Source: Bog-159 sp963738345 (GTDB lineage: Bacteria > Acidobacteriota > Terriglobia > Bryobacterales > Bryobacteraceae). Taken from it: a stretch of DNA of 64,000 bases. The position numbers were made by a program, and so were the translations under genes. The stretch lies in the NCBI GenBank assembly GCA_963738345.1, contig CAVTWI010000002.1, forward strand, positions 6,014,001 to 6,078,000, written 5' to 3'. Each line of letters starts with the position of its first letter. Position 1 is the first letter of the stretch. Below the pieces are notes generated by a model. The model saw nothing but the letters and a program-made list of their open reading frames with translations. It was not told the origin of the DNA and did no database searches. Shown piece by piece: positions 17,227 through 24,630 of the stretch.

Positions 17227-17727
17227 ATGCCCGAGAACAGTTTCGACGTCGTCTCCAAGATTGAACTGCCGGAGGTAAGCAACGCCATCCAGCAGGCGAT
17301 GAAAGAGATTCAACAGCGCTACGATTTGAAGGACTCGAAGTCCTCGATCGAGCTGAACGAGAAAGACCACAAGATCGTTTTGGCGAGCGCTGATGAATAT
17401 AAGCTGAAGGCCGTGATCGAGGTACTGCAAGGCAAGCTGGTGAAGCGCCAGGTACCGCTGAAGGGGTTGACCTTCGGGACGCTGATACCGGCGGCGGGTT
17501 CGTCGGTGAAGCAGGAGATCTCGCTGCAGCAGGGGATTCCGATTGAGAAGGCGCGGGATATTGTGCGAAAGATCAAGGACAGCAACTTAAAAGTGCAGGC
17601 GGCGATTCAGGGGGACTTGGTGCGGGTAAGCAGCAAGGACCGGGATACGTTGCAGAGCGTGATCAAGCTGCTGCGGGATAACGATTTCGGGATTGATGTG
17701 CAGTTCACCAATTACCGTACGATCTAG
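17227..17727 (+). CDS. yajQ: YajQ family nucleotide-binding protein
   Basis: The 166-residue product starts MPENSFDVVSKIELPEVSNA and carries QQRYDLKDSKSSIELNEKDH, KGLTFGTLIPAAGSSVKQEI and KKIKDSNLKV-like segments, all diagnostic of the UPF0234/YajQ family. Members bind cyclic di-GMP in some bacteria and nucleic acids or nucleotides in others. Length is normal. The short gap to the response regulator suggests co-expression, which would fit a signalling role. The cyclic di-GMP role is family knowledge, not visible here. Confidence 0.95.
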   Translation: MPENSFDVVSKIELPEVSNAIQQAMKEIQQRYDLKDSKSSIELNEKDHKIVLASADEYKLKAVIEVLQGKLVKRQVPLKGLTFGTLIPAAGSSVKQEISLQQGIPIEKARDIVRKIKDSNLKVQAAIQGDLVRVSSKDRDTLQSVIKLLRDNDFGIDVQFTNYRTI

Positions 17728-17753
17728 TTCTACTTCAAAGGCAAAACATTATT

Positions 17754-17843
17754 GGCCGCCGATTGACGCCGATAAACGCCGATAAAACCAAGGCACGGTT
17801 TGGTCTTGGTCTTATCCGCGTTTAGTCGCGGTTATCGGCGGCC
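17754..17843. repeat. 90-bp imperfect inverted repeat with GCCGATAAAC-type subrepeats
   Basis: The element begins GGCCGCCGAT and ends ATCGGCGGCC. Its left arm holds repeated ACGCCGATAA units, and its right arm is the approximate reverse complement (TTATCCGCGTTTAGTCGCGG). The arms of about 32 bases can form a long interrupted hairpin around a loop with GGCACGGTTTGG. It lies after the yajQ stop. Similar NCGCNGATAAACGC elements are dispersed repeats in several phyla; I cannot count copies elsewhere in this genome. Confidence 0.7.
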
Positions 17844-17876
17844 ATTAATTTTTGTAGATAGGTTTCTACTTCAGTC

Positions 17877-17907
17877 TTGACTGATTGACTGATTGACTGA
17901 TTGACTG
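17877..17907. repeat. Octamer tandem repeat TTGACTGA, almost four copies
   Basis: The unit TTGACTGA occurs three full times plus seven bases of a fourth, without mismatch. It ends about 20 bases before the start of the Doc-type antitoxin gene. Every unit contains TTGACT, which resembles a -35 hexamer. The third copy (17893-17898) lies 17 bases from CATGAT (17916-17921), a weak -10 candidate. Copy-number change could alter expression of the TA genes. Confidence 0.75.
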
Positions 17908-17927
17908 TTGTATGTCATGATGGAGGG

Positions 17928-18179
17928 GTGAAGACGGGGACTAAGACGGCGCTAGAGACGTCGAAGACGTTGACGATCCGCTTAGGTGAAAATTTTCATC
18001 GCCGGGTAAAGGCCAAGCTGTTGGCCGACGGGACGAATTTTCAAGCGAAGGTGCAGGCTTTGCTTGAGGAGTATGTGGACGGGCCCGCTGGGGAGCGTGA
18101 AGATATCGCGCGCCAAGTGGCCGTCGCCCGCGAGGCTATGCGCAAGTACTCTCCCGCCATGCGCGAGCTGGCTCGTTGA
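17928..18179 (+). CDS. Ribbon-helix-helix antitoxin of a Doc-type TA module
   Basis: The short product contains SKTLTIRLGENFHRRVKAKL followed by a second helix (NFQAKVQALLEEYVDG), the beta-alpha-alpha layout of RHH antitoxins. A C-terminal charged tail follows. The start is uncertain: GTG 17928 is used, but an in-frame TTG at 17901 inside the octamer repeat is also possible. GGAGG lies only 2 bases upstream of the GTG. The stop TGA overlaps the TTG start of the toxin gene. An autoregulatory DNA-binding role is expected from the family. Confidence 0.68.
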   Translation: MKTGTKTALETSKTLTIRLGENFHRRVKAKLLADGTNFQAKVQALLEEYVDGPAGEREDIARQVAVAREAMRKYSPAMRELAR

Positions 18180-18574
18180 GTGAGCCGGTCTGGATAAACC
18201 CGGCCGCCGTTTTGCGCTTTCATGACGACAGCCTGATGGAGTTCGGCGGATCCCGCGGGATTCGCGACCTTGGCGCTATTGAATCGGCACTCGCGCGGCC
18301 GAAAAATCTTCTCGCGTATGGAAAGCCGGACTTGTACGATCTGGCGGCAACCTATACCGGGGGGCTTTGTCAGAATCACGGCTTCGTAGACGGCAACAAG
18401 CGCATCGCGTTTCTCACGGGCTTCGTTTTTCTTTACGAGAACGGATACACGATCTCGGCGAAACAGGCCGAAGTGGTAGCGGCGGTGTTATCGCTGGCGG
18501 ACCATACGCTTGATGAAGCCGGTTACGCCGCGTGGTTGCGGGATCACACGGTGCGAAACAAGCGGCGCCGCTGA
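18176..18574 (+). CDS. doc: Death-on-curing (Doc/Fic) family toxin
   Basis: The Fic/Doc motif appears as NHGFVDGNKRIAF at residues 67-79, with the catalytic His and the Asn-Lys-Arg that in Doc replaces the AMPylation-type GNGR. Family knowledge: Doc phosphorylates EF-Tu and is neutralised by its antitoxin. The 132-residue length is normal. The start appears to be TTG 18176 overlapping the antitoxin stop (TTGA), which would couple translation and keep toxin output low. The gene ends 2 bases before the convergent TrmJ-like gene. Confidence 0.88.
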   Translation: MSEPVWINPAAVLRFHDDSLMEFGGSRGIRDLGAIESALARPKNLLAYGKPDLYDLAATYTGGLCQNHGFVDGNKRIAFLTGFVFLYENGYTISAKQAEVVAAVLSLADHTLDEAGYAAWLRDHTVRNKRRR

Positions 18575-18575
18575 A

Positions 18576-19317
18576 TTAGTCTCCGAGCTTCCATAAAATT
18601 TGGCGCAACATTCCCAACAGTACCGAGGCATCGTGCGCGTTGAGATTGAGTCGGCGAACGAGGCGGCGCGCTTTCGCGCGGGTGGATTCCGCGGTGAGCG
18701 GTTTGATGTAGCCGCTGCGCTCGAGGGCATCGATCAGCATGGCGGTGACCTGTTCGGTATCGCCTGACGGGGCAGCCTTCACTTTTTCCGGCGGCGCAAT
18801 GGCGGCACGCGAATCGCGCGCGAGTTCGTAAAGACACACTGCGACGGCCTGGCCCAGGTTCATGGAACGATCGAAATCCACCGTGTGGATGCGCATGAGC
18901 CAGTGGCAGTGGCTCATGTCTTCGTTCGAGAGGCCAAATTTTTCCGAGCCGAAGAGCAGGGCGACGGGCGCAGCGGATTTTCGCATGAGGCGCGCGCCGG
19001 CTTCGAGCCTGCGGAGGGGATGCAGCATCTCGCGATGTCCCACCGAAGTGGTACCGACGACCGGTCGCGCAATCGGCGACGGCATCGGCGACGTTCGAGA
19101 ATTCTTCAGCGGAAGCCAATAACGGCGCGGCTCCCACGGCGGATCGCGCTTCGCGGAAAGCGACGTCGTAAGGATTCACCACGCGGAGGCGCGGGCATCC
19201 GAAGTTGGCCATGGCGCGCGCGGCGGCGCCGATGTTCAACGGATTTCTGGGCGCGATGAGAACCACGCGCAGCGCGTCGCGAAGAAAAAAATTTGCGGTT
19301 AACGCATCTCGTTGCAT
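18576..19317 (-). CDS. TrmJ/SpoU-like RNA 2'-O-methyltransferase, one frame break
   Basis: The first frame starts at ATG 19317 and gives VVLIAPRNPLNIGAAARAMA and VNPYDVAFREARSAVGA, the SPOUT motif 1 region of TrmJ/TrmH enzymes. The second frame, from about 19070, supplies the rest: PVALLFGSEKFGLSNEDMSH (motif 2) and FDRSMNLGQAVAVCLYELAR (motif 3). One extra base near 19065-19073 (GATTGCGCGACC on the minus strand) separates them. All three knot motifs are conserved, so a consensus indel is more likely than decay. Such enzymes 2'-O-methylate tRNA position 32 or rRNA. The 5' end lies just before a strong rightward promoter. Confidence 0.8.
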
Positions 19318-19324
19318 TTTTCTC

Positions 19325-19354
19325 TTGACTTTTTTCTCGAACAACCTTATATAT
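19325..19354 (+). promoter_or_regulatory. Strong sigma70-type promoter
   Basis: TTGACT (19325-19330) and TATATAT (19348-19354) are separated by exactly 17 bases, close to consensus on both sides. Transcription would start near 19361 and run into a UUCG-capped hairpin and a 20-codon gene. It is the best-looking promoter in the window. Confidence 0.75.
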
Positions 19355-19362
19355 GAATCACA

Positions 19363-19382
19363 TTGCGATTTTCGAATCGCAA
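19363..19382 (+). other. UUCG-capped 8-bp hairpin in 5' leader
   Basis: TTGCGATT-TTCG-AATCGCAA is a perfect 8-bp stem with a UUCG tetraloop, starting within a few bases of the predicted transcript start. It could protect the 5' end of a short RNA or act in regulation. It is followed by AGGGAG and the ATG of the 20-residue peptide. Confidence 0.65.
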
Positions 19383-19409
19383 AATTTGATGTTTAGGGAG
19401 AATCAATCG

Positions 19410-19472
19410 ATGAAGAGCGCAACCAAGAAAGCAGCTCCGAAGAAGAAGGCGCCCGCGAAGAAAAAGAAGTAG
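19410..19472 (+). CDS. 20-residue lysine/alanine-rich micropeptide (histone H1-tail-like)
   Basis: ATG 19410 opens a frame of 20 codons that starts MKSATKKAAPKKK and ends AKKKK before TAG. Eleven residues are Lys and the rest mainly Ala and Pro, like the tail of histone H1 or of bacterial H1-like proteins. AGGGAG lies 8-9 bases upstream of the ATG. A near-consensus promoter (19325-19354), a capped hairpin in the leader and a textbook terminator (19516-19540) enclose it, so this is a self-contained transcription unit of about 180 bases. Nucleic-acid binding is inferred from charge only. Alternatively the RNA itself is functional and the frame is incidental. Confidence 0.6.
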   Translation: MKSATKKAAPKKKAPAKKKK

Positions 19473-19515
19473 CATGGGCGCCCACTTTAGGGCGTGACTC
19501 AAGTTTGAACCAACA

Positions 19516-19540
19516 GGCCCCGATTCGTCGGGGCCTTTTT
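19516..19540 (+). terminator. Rho-independent terminator
   Basis: GGCCCCGA-TTCG-TCGGGGCC forms a perfect 8-bp GC-rich stem with a UUCG loop followed by TTTTT. It ends the micropeptide unit and abuts the stop codon of the convergent MidA-like gene. Confidence 0.93.
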
Positions 19541-20532
19541 CATTTTGTGCCATGATCATCTCCAGCCTTCTGTAGCAGTGTCCGGAACGTCTCCCCCATC
19601 CCGAACAGCAAGGTCTTCAACTGCAATCTGCGACGCAACGATTCTTCTTCGGTAGATGCGGAGAGGGCGGCTGCGAACTGATCGGGCTCTCCGGCGGCGA
19701 GCAGAGTCTGCGCCAGAGTTTCGAAGCGCACGGTGCGCAGACCGGCGCACGCACCATGTTCCTGCAGCGCGGTGAAGGGAACGTGCGCAGTGATGTCCAT
19801 CGAGCCGGGATTATTCAGCACATCCTCGGCGGCGCGATGGCGGCGGTAGCTCATGAGCGAACCACTGAGGAAGCGAATGGACTCGGCGCGGGTGTAGCCG
19901 TAGTCGATCGATAGGACGAAGCCTTCGCGCAACGAGCGGGCGATGCGATCGATCCAGGCCAGCGCATCGAGATTCACTTCGAAGAGCGCGTCTTCGGCGG
20001 GCGGCGGAAAGTAGCGGCGCAGATAATCGACGACCGCATCGCGCGCGGGCGGTCCGGGCAATCCACACAAAGCGCTGATCTCCATGCGACGCGCATTTCC
20101 TGGAAGCAGCCACCGTCGGAAGCAACCGCCTCCACAGGGAGAGCGTCGAAGAATTCATTGGCGAAGACGACACCGTGAAAGGATTCGGGAATGGCTGCGC
20201 CAACGCGCCGCGCGAGATCCACCGGCATGTAGCGCCATTCGGAGAAGGCGGCGGCCATCTCGCCCCGGCCCGCGCCTAACTCGACGACGGTGAAGTCCGG
20301 GTGGCGCGCCCATCTCGCGGTAGAGGGGACGGATGCGCGCCGCGATGAGGATGCCGAAGACAGGCTGGAATTGTTCGGCGGTAAAGAAGTCGCCATCCTT
20401 GCCGAAGGGATCGCGCGGGCGGCGGTAGTAGCCGTGGACGGGATGATAGAGCGCGGCGTCCATGAAGCGGCGGAAGGAGATCGGACCGTCGCGGCGGATT
20501 TCGTCGCGCAGGATTTCGGCGAGCGGGGTCAC
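19540..20532 (-). CDS. MidA/NDUFAF7-like SAM-dependent methyltransferase, two frame breaks
   Basis: Three adjacent frames together give one COG1565-type protein. Frame one from GTG 20532: TPLAEILRDEIRRDGPISFR, then ALYHPVHGYYRR and GDFFTAEQFQPVFG. Frame two from about 20310: FTVVELGAGRGEMAAAF (SAM motif) and GVVFANEFFDALPVE. Frame three from about 20090: GFVLSIDYGYTRAE, GSMDITAHVPFTAL and the C-terminus. The order matches MidA, which in mitochondria (NDUFAF7) methylates a complex I subunit. Single-base breaks lie near 20310 and 20090. Its GTG start overlaps the stop of the preceding small gene (GTGA). Confidence 0.8.
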
Positions 20533-20823
20533 GGTTCCACGACCCGCGTTTGCGGCGTGCGGATGAACATCTCGACCAGGTAGTCGTGCAGGCAGTCGTA
20601 GAGGTAGCGCTGCAGGGTCCAGGGGAATTGCGGATGGTCGATGTCGCGCGGATGCAGCGGGCGCGTAGTAGGTGTGCAGGCCGAGGCCGCGATTCTTCAG
20701 TTCGATGACCAGTTCGATGGCGCCATTGTGCTCGCGCGCGGAGAAATCCACCAGGGCGTGTTCGTAGCGGCGCAGTTCGGCATTCACTTTGTCGATGGGT
20801 TGAACGGACGCCAGTGGACTCAC
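20529..20823 (-). CDS. Small conserved hypothetical upstream of the MidA-like gene, one frame break
   Basis: The first frame reads MSPLASVQPIDKVNAELRRY and then ELVIELKNRGLGLHTYYAP; a +1 change near 20665 leads to HPRDIDHPQFPWTLQRYLYD and a tail ending RTPQTRVVEP with TGA overlapping the GTG of the next gene. The joined product is about 97 residues, soluble, with no motif I recognise. Tight coupling to the MidA-like gene hints at a shared role. It diverges from the hypothetical gene at 20853. Confidence 0.65.
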
Positions 20824-20852
20824 GCATTTATGCTAGCGTGAAAAAACACGGC

Positions 20853-21447
20853 ATGTCTCTACCCGCCACCGTCCGGGTGAAGCTAAGCTCGGAAGCCGCC
20901 GAAGGGATTTCCATCACGCGGGTGGTAGTGCAGGACTTACCGCTGCGCGATCTGGTGGAACACATGCTGGGCATCACCGGCAAAGACGAGGCGCGCGTGC
21001 GCGAATTGCTTGCTGCGCGGAACGCTGGTGAGCGGGGCGTCGCGGTTCCGATGGGCGGGTTGGGAGGCTGAACTCGAGGCGCTGCGCGAACTGCTGGCGA
21101 CTTTCCCGGCGGACGATTCGGCACGGCGGTTTGATGCGGCGCGGTGCGTGCGGGCGGTATTACGCGGCGGGCGGCGAGCCATCGACATTCCGCGTGAGGT
21201 GGGAGTGCGCAAGCCACTGCTGCGGCGAGAGAGTTTTTGGGACGTGCTGATGGATTTGGCGGCGGCGGGCGATGTTCGGTACCTGCGTTATTCCTATAAA
21301 GACCGCGCGGACTGTTACCGCATGGAGATGCCGCAGGCCGCGGCGGAGAAGTTACGGGCGGCCAGCGAGGTGGTGAAGTACAGCAGCCTGCGCGAAAAGA
21401 TCCGCTCGGCTGGATTTGTTTGGGCAGAGTTATATGTGGAGCGGTGA
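20853..21447 (+). CDS. Conserved hypothetical protein, one frame break
   Basis: The frame from ATG 20853 gives MSLPATVRVKLSSEAAEGIS and RDLVEHMLGITGKDEARVRE. After a single-base change near 21009 the next frame continues LLRGTLVSGASRFRWAGWEA, RRFDAARCVRAVLRGGRRAI and ends FVWAELYVER. The joined protein is about 198 residues with no signal peptide or membrane span. I do not recognise the family. An in-frame GTG at 20838 is an alternative start. It is divergent from the MidA gene pair with a gap of about 30 bases, so both promoters must overlap. Confidence 0.65.
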
Positions 21448-21449
21448 AG

Positions 21450-22229
21450 CTACTGGTTCACGCCGGAGGCCAGGAATCCGCCATCCACGGCGATGCATTG
21501 CCCGGTGATAAAGCTGGCGGCATCGGAAGCCAGTAGCACGGCGGCGCCGATTAATTCTTCGGGTTGGCCGAAGCGGGCCATGGGCGTGCGCATTTTCAAC
21601 TCGCGGCCGCGGTCGGTGCCGTCGAGGAGTTGGGCGTTGAGGTCGGTGCGAAAAACACCGGGGGCGATGGCGTTCACATTGATGCCGTGGCGCGCCCATT
21701 CAACCGCAAGGTTGCGAGTAAGGGCCAGGACGGCAGCCTTCGAGGCAGCGTAGGCAGTGACTTCCATGAAACCGAGGTATGAAGTGAGCGACGCGATGTT
21801 GATGACGCGTCCCCGCCGATTGGCGGCGAGGGCGGGGTAAAACGACTGGCAGGTACGCAGCATGCCGGTAAGGTTCACGTCCATGATGCGGTTCCAATCG
21901 GCCTCGTCGACCTCGGCGGTGGGCTTGCGCTGGGTTTGTCCGGCGGCGTTCAGGAGGATGTCGACGCGTCCGAAACGGGCGAGGACGGCGTCGCGAAAGC
22001 GGTCGATCGATTCACGGGAGCCGGCGTCGCAGGTATGACGCAAGGTGTTGTGTCCGGCGGCTTCGATTTCGCGGCACGCTTCTTCGACGTGCGATTCGCG
22101 GCGTCCGGTGGGAACGACATCGGCTCCGGCGGCGGCGAGACCGGCGGCAAGCTTGCGGCCCAGTCCCGAAGTACCGCCGATGACGACGGCGACACGTCCG
22201 GTTAAATCCAGCAGGTTTTGAGTTGGCAC
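21450..22229 (-). CDS. SDR family NAD(P)-dependent oxidoreductase
   Basis: The product shows the classical short-chain dehydrogenase signature: cofactor loop VVIGGTSGLGRKLA, VDILLNAAGQ (NNAG equivalent), the Ser of NIASLTSYLG, catalytic YAASKAAV and the C-terminal QCIAVDGGF. Arg residues after the second strand (TGRRESHV) suggest NADPH preference. GTG 22229 is preferred because AAAGGA lies 5 bases upstream; a longer frame from 22433 runs through the preceding lipoprotein gene in a poor composition. FabG-like or sugar dehydrogenase activity is possible; the substrate is unknown. Confidence 0.9.
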   Translation of the reverse strand: MPTQNLLDLTGRVAVVIGGTSGLGRKLAAGLAAAGADVVPTGRRESHVEEACREIEAAGHNTLRHTCDAGSRESIDRFRDAVLARFGRVDILLNAAGQTQRKPTAEVDEADWNRIMDVNLTGMLRTCQSFYPALAANRRGRVINIASLTSYLGFMEVTAYAASKAAVLALTRNLAVEWARHGINVNAIAPGVFRTDLNAQLLDGTDRGRELKMRTPMARFGQPEELIGAAVLLASDAASFITGQCIAVDGGFLASGVNQ

Positions 22230-22255
22230 AATTGTCCTTTCTATTTTGGTGGCTC

Positions 22256-22735
22256 TTAGTCGAGATGGGCAGCGAGGGAGCGGGCGGCCAAGTCGGCATC
22301 CTTTTCGGGAAGGCCGGCGACACCGGCGATCCAGGTGTTTTTGGCAAATACGAAAACAGGATTGCCGGCGTCCTGCCCGAAGTATCCGCCAAACGAGGAG
22401 ATGATTTTCGATGCGGTGAGCGCCTTGTTCCAATCGAGCAGAAGAAACGCGGCCGCTTGGGCGTCGGGCGCTTTAGCGACGAACATACTGTATTCGACCT
22501 TGCCGTGTTTGTAATGCGCGAGCGTGCCTCCGGGCATGAACGATTTGCCGAGCAGGTGGTTATCGACCACTTGCGCATCTACGCGATTGGTCAGGGGCAA
22601 GCGGCGGGATTCGTCAGCGGGCTTGGCGGCGGCGATGGTGGCGGCAGGCTGAGGTGCTGCCGGTTTGGGATCGGCGCCGCAAGAAACCAGCAGCACGGCG
22701 GCTGTGGCGGCTAGGGTTAGGGCAACGATGCGCAT
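22256..22735 (-). CDS. Putative lipoprotein
   Basis: The signal MRIVALTLAATAAVLLVSCG has a good lipobox (LVSC), followed by an Ala/Pro-rich linker. The 120-residue domain contains HYKHGKVEYSMFVAKAPDAQ and GGYFGQDAGNPVFVFAKNTW and ends with VAGLPEKDADLAARSLAAHL. The layout resembles the DUF6599-type lipoproteins of acidobacteria, but I cannot confirm that. It lies between the SDR gene and the secretin-N gene on the same strand and may belong to the sigma-factor operon upstream. Confidence 0.75.
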   Translation of the reverse strand: MRIVALTLAATAAVLLVSCGADPKPAAPQPAATIAAAKPADESRRLPLTNRVDAQVVDNHLLGKSFMPGGTLAHYKHGKVEYSMFVAKAPDAQAAAFLLLDWNKALTASKIISSFGGYFGQDAGNPVFVFAKNTWIAGVAGLPEKDADLAARSLAAHLD

Positions 22736-22770
22736 TGATTATATGGCGCAGTATAACGCGGTGCCGCGGG

Positions 22771-23478
22771 CTAGTCGACGACTTTGGCTGTGACGACTAG
22801 GATCAGCGATTGATCGATTCCCATGTTGGATTTGCCGACGACCGCTTTTTGACCTTCACGTACCGAAATCTCCGTGCTGATTCCGGCAAGGCGATCACCG
22901 GGCAGGTGGACGCTCAAGTTCAGGTTATCAAGGCGAATCAGACGTCCGTTGGAGTCCTCGGTGATGGCGACGGGCACCACTTCAAAGGTGTAGGGGGACC
23001 GTTCCGTGGTCCCGGTGACGCCATGGGCGGTGGCTTTGTAGCCGGGTTGCGCGCGGAGCAGCATGGTATCGAGGAGATGGAAGTTCTTATAGCCGAAGAT
23101 TTTCTTGAGCTCGGCGGCGACGGGCTGCAGTTCAGGGGGAAGGCCTGCGTCGGGCGAGGCTTGCTGCGAGGCCACGATCATGTAGACGGTCAGGTCGATA
23201 TCTCTGGGCGCGGCGGCTGGGACGTCGAGGCGCTTGACGGCGTCTTCGATTGCCGACATGGCTTCGGCCGGAGCGCTGACGGCTACGACGTGAAGATCGC
23301 GGTCAGCTTTTATTCCGTACCCGAAAACGGAGAGAACGCCAGCGACGTTGCGGGCGTCTGCATACTTCAACATGAAGACGCGCTGCTGGAGCGGTGGAGG
23401 CGGCGGAGGTAGCGGCGTCTGCGCGGGTAATACGGCGGCGAAGGCCAAAGCGATGAAGATGCGCTGCATAGATTTCAT
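22771..23478 (-). CDS. Secretin N-domain-like exported protein
   Basis: A signal peptide (MQRIFIALAFAAVLPAQ) and a Pro run precede FMLKYADARNVAGVLSVFGY and VVAVSAPAEAMSAIEDAVKR, the two halves of a secretin N1-type domain (the KH-like repeat of GspD/PilQ). The following region (ITEDSNGRLIRLDNLNLSVH and EGQKAVVGKSNMGIDQSLIL) resembles the beta-rich start of a secretin core, but the pore-forming C-domain is absent and the protein ends at 235 residues. It follows the anti-sigma gene by 1 base, so it is in the sigma operon. Function is unknown; a periplasmic partner of a trans-envelope system is plausible. Confidence 0.7.
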   Translation of the reverse strand: MKSMQRIFIALAFAAVLPAQTPLPPPPPPLQQRVFMLKYADARNVAGVLSVFGYGIKADRDLHVVAVSAPAEAMSAIEDAVKRLDVPAAAPRDIDLTVYMIVASQQASPDAGLPPELQPVAAELKKIFGYKNFHLLDTMLLRAQPGYKATAHGVTGTTERSPYTFEVVPVAITEDSNGRLIRLDNLNLSVHLPGDRLAGISTEISVREGQKAVVGKSNMGIDQSLILVVTAKVVD

Positions 23479-23479
23479 A

Positions 23480-24007
23480 TCAGTCTCCTTGAGGTTTGTT
23501 ATCGATCAGCCAGTACACGACGATGTTGGGATCGTCGGTAACGAATTGGACCAGCAGGGGCGGCCCCGCGGGGGCCGCGGGAATGCGACGACGCGCGCGG
23601 TGAGATTTCCGCACGGCTGGAATTACGGGCGCGGCGGGCAGGGACGGCGCGATGGGGCGCGACGCGCGGGGGCGCGGTAGCACTTGCACCATTGCGGAAT
23701 GCCGGGGCCACGCGAATACCGCGGCGAGGATGAGCAAGGCCGCCCATGCGAGTTTCCAATAGCGCCGGGACGAGCGAGGCGCGGGGATACGCGCCAGGAC
23801 GCCCTGGTGGACGCGCGCCAAGAGGATCTCGTCCACGGGATCGTCGCGGAGGCTGGCGAGCAGGCCGACCGTGCCGCGCAATTCTGCCGCAAGGGCGCGG
23901 CAGGCGGCGCACTCCGCCAAGTGGGATTCGAGCGGTGCATGGCGGGCAGGCGGCAGATCGCCTCCGGCATAGAGCGCGATATCGGTTTCGAATTGCACAC
24001 AGTTCAT
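23480..24007 (-). CDS. Zinc-finger anti-sigma factor
   Basis: The N-terminus has the zf-HC2 pattern CVQFETDIALYAGG followed by HLAECAACRALAAEL, giving the H-x3-C-x2-C zinc-binding set. A single helix near residues 85-100 (LAWAALLILAAVFAW) anchors it in the membrane with a Pro/Ala/Arg-rich C-terminal part outside. It overlaps the ECF sigma gene by 4 bases. Family knowledge: such proteins hold the sigma factor inactive until an envelope signal arrives. Confidence 0.88.
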   Translation of the reverse strand: MNCVQFETDIALYAGGDLPPARHAPLESHLAECAACRALAAELRGTVGLLASLRDDPVDEILLARVHQGVLARIPAPRSSRRYWKLAWAALLILAAVFAWPRHSAMVQVLPRPRASRPIAPSLPAAPVIPAVRKSHRARRRIPAAPAGPPLLVQFVTDDPNIVVYWLIDNKPQGD

Positions 24008-24564
24008 CTTCGTTTCCTCATCAGGCGGCCGGTAAAATCGCGAAGCTTGAGGCGAGCCGTGGAAATTTGGGAGCGCACGGTATTTTCCGACGAGCCCAGC
24101 GCGACGGCCACCTCTCGCGTGGATAATCCCTCTACATCGCGCAGCACCAGCGCAGCGCGTTCCTTGTCACCGAGGCAACTTAACCCCATACGTACGATTT
24201 CAAGCTGCTGCTGACGGGCCGCCTGGTGGTAGGCGTCGGGCTGCGGCGCCACAGGGTCGGCGACATCGGCGAGCCCCACCGAGCGGCGGCGGCGGCGGGC
24301 GATATCACGGCATACATTCACGGTGACGCGCATCAGCCAAGGTTCGTAGCCGCGGGATTCGTCCAAGACAGCCATGTGTTTATAGAGCCGCAGAAAGACT
24401 TCCTGGGCGGCATCCTGCGCATCTTGCGGATTCTTCAACAAGCGGAGCGCGACACGCAGGACGAGGCGCTCGCATTGCGACATGATGCGCTCGAAGGCCG
24501 CCAGATCGGCGGTATCTTCCCGGCGCCAAGCTGTCAGGCGCAACGCAATTCCTTCCGGCTCCAT
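24004..24564 (-). CDS. ECF sigma factor
   Basis: The product has sigma region 2 (RVALRLLKNPQDAQDAAQEV followed by FLRLYKH and YEPWLMRVTVNVCRD) and region 4 (LGDKERAALVLRDVEGLSTR, EVAVALGSSENTVRSQISTA). The length of 186 residues is normal for the group. The overlap with the zf-HC2 gene marks the classic sigma/anti-sigma pair. The regulon probably starts with its own operon, which continues into the secretin-N and lipoprotein genes. Confidence 0.94.
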   Translation of the reverse strand: MEPEGIALRLTAWRREDTADLAAFERIMSQCERLVLRVALRLLKNPQDAQDAAQEVFLRLYKHMAVLDESRGYEPWLMRVTVNVCRDIARRRRRSVGLADVADPVAPQPDAYHQAARQQQLEIVRMGLSCLGDKERAALVLRDVEGLSTREVAVALGSSENTVRSQISTARLKLRDFTGRLMRKRR

Positions 24565-24630
24565 TTCTACTAGCTATTACCGTGGAGCGGACGAAAACGT
24601 TGAGGCTATTTTGAGACGGGGCGGTGCGGT

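Noticed and set aside
17861..17910. CRISPR-like array
   Set aside because: The repeat unit is only 8 bases with no spacers, so it is a simple tandem repeat.
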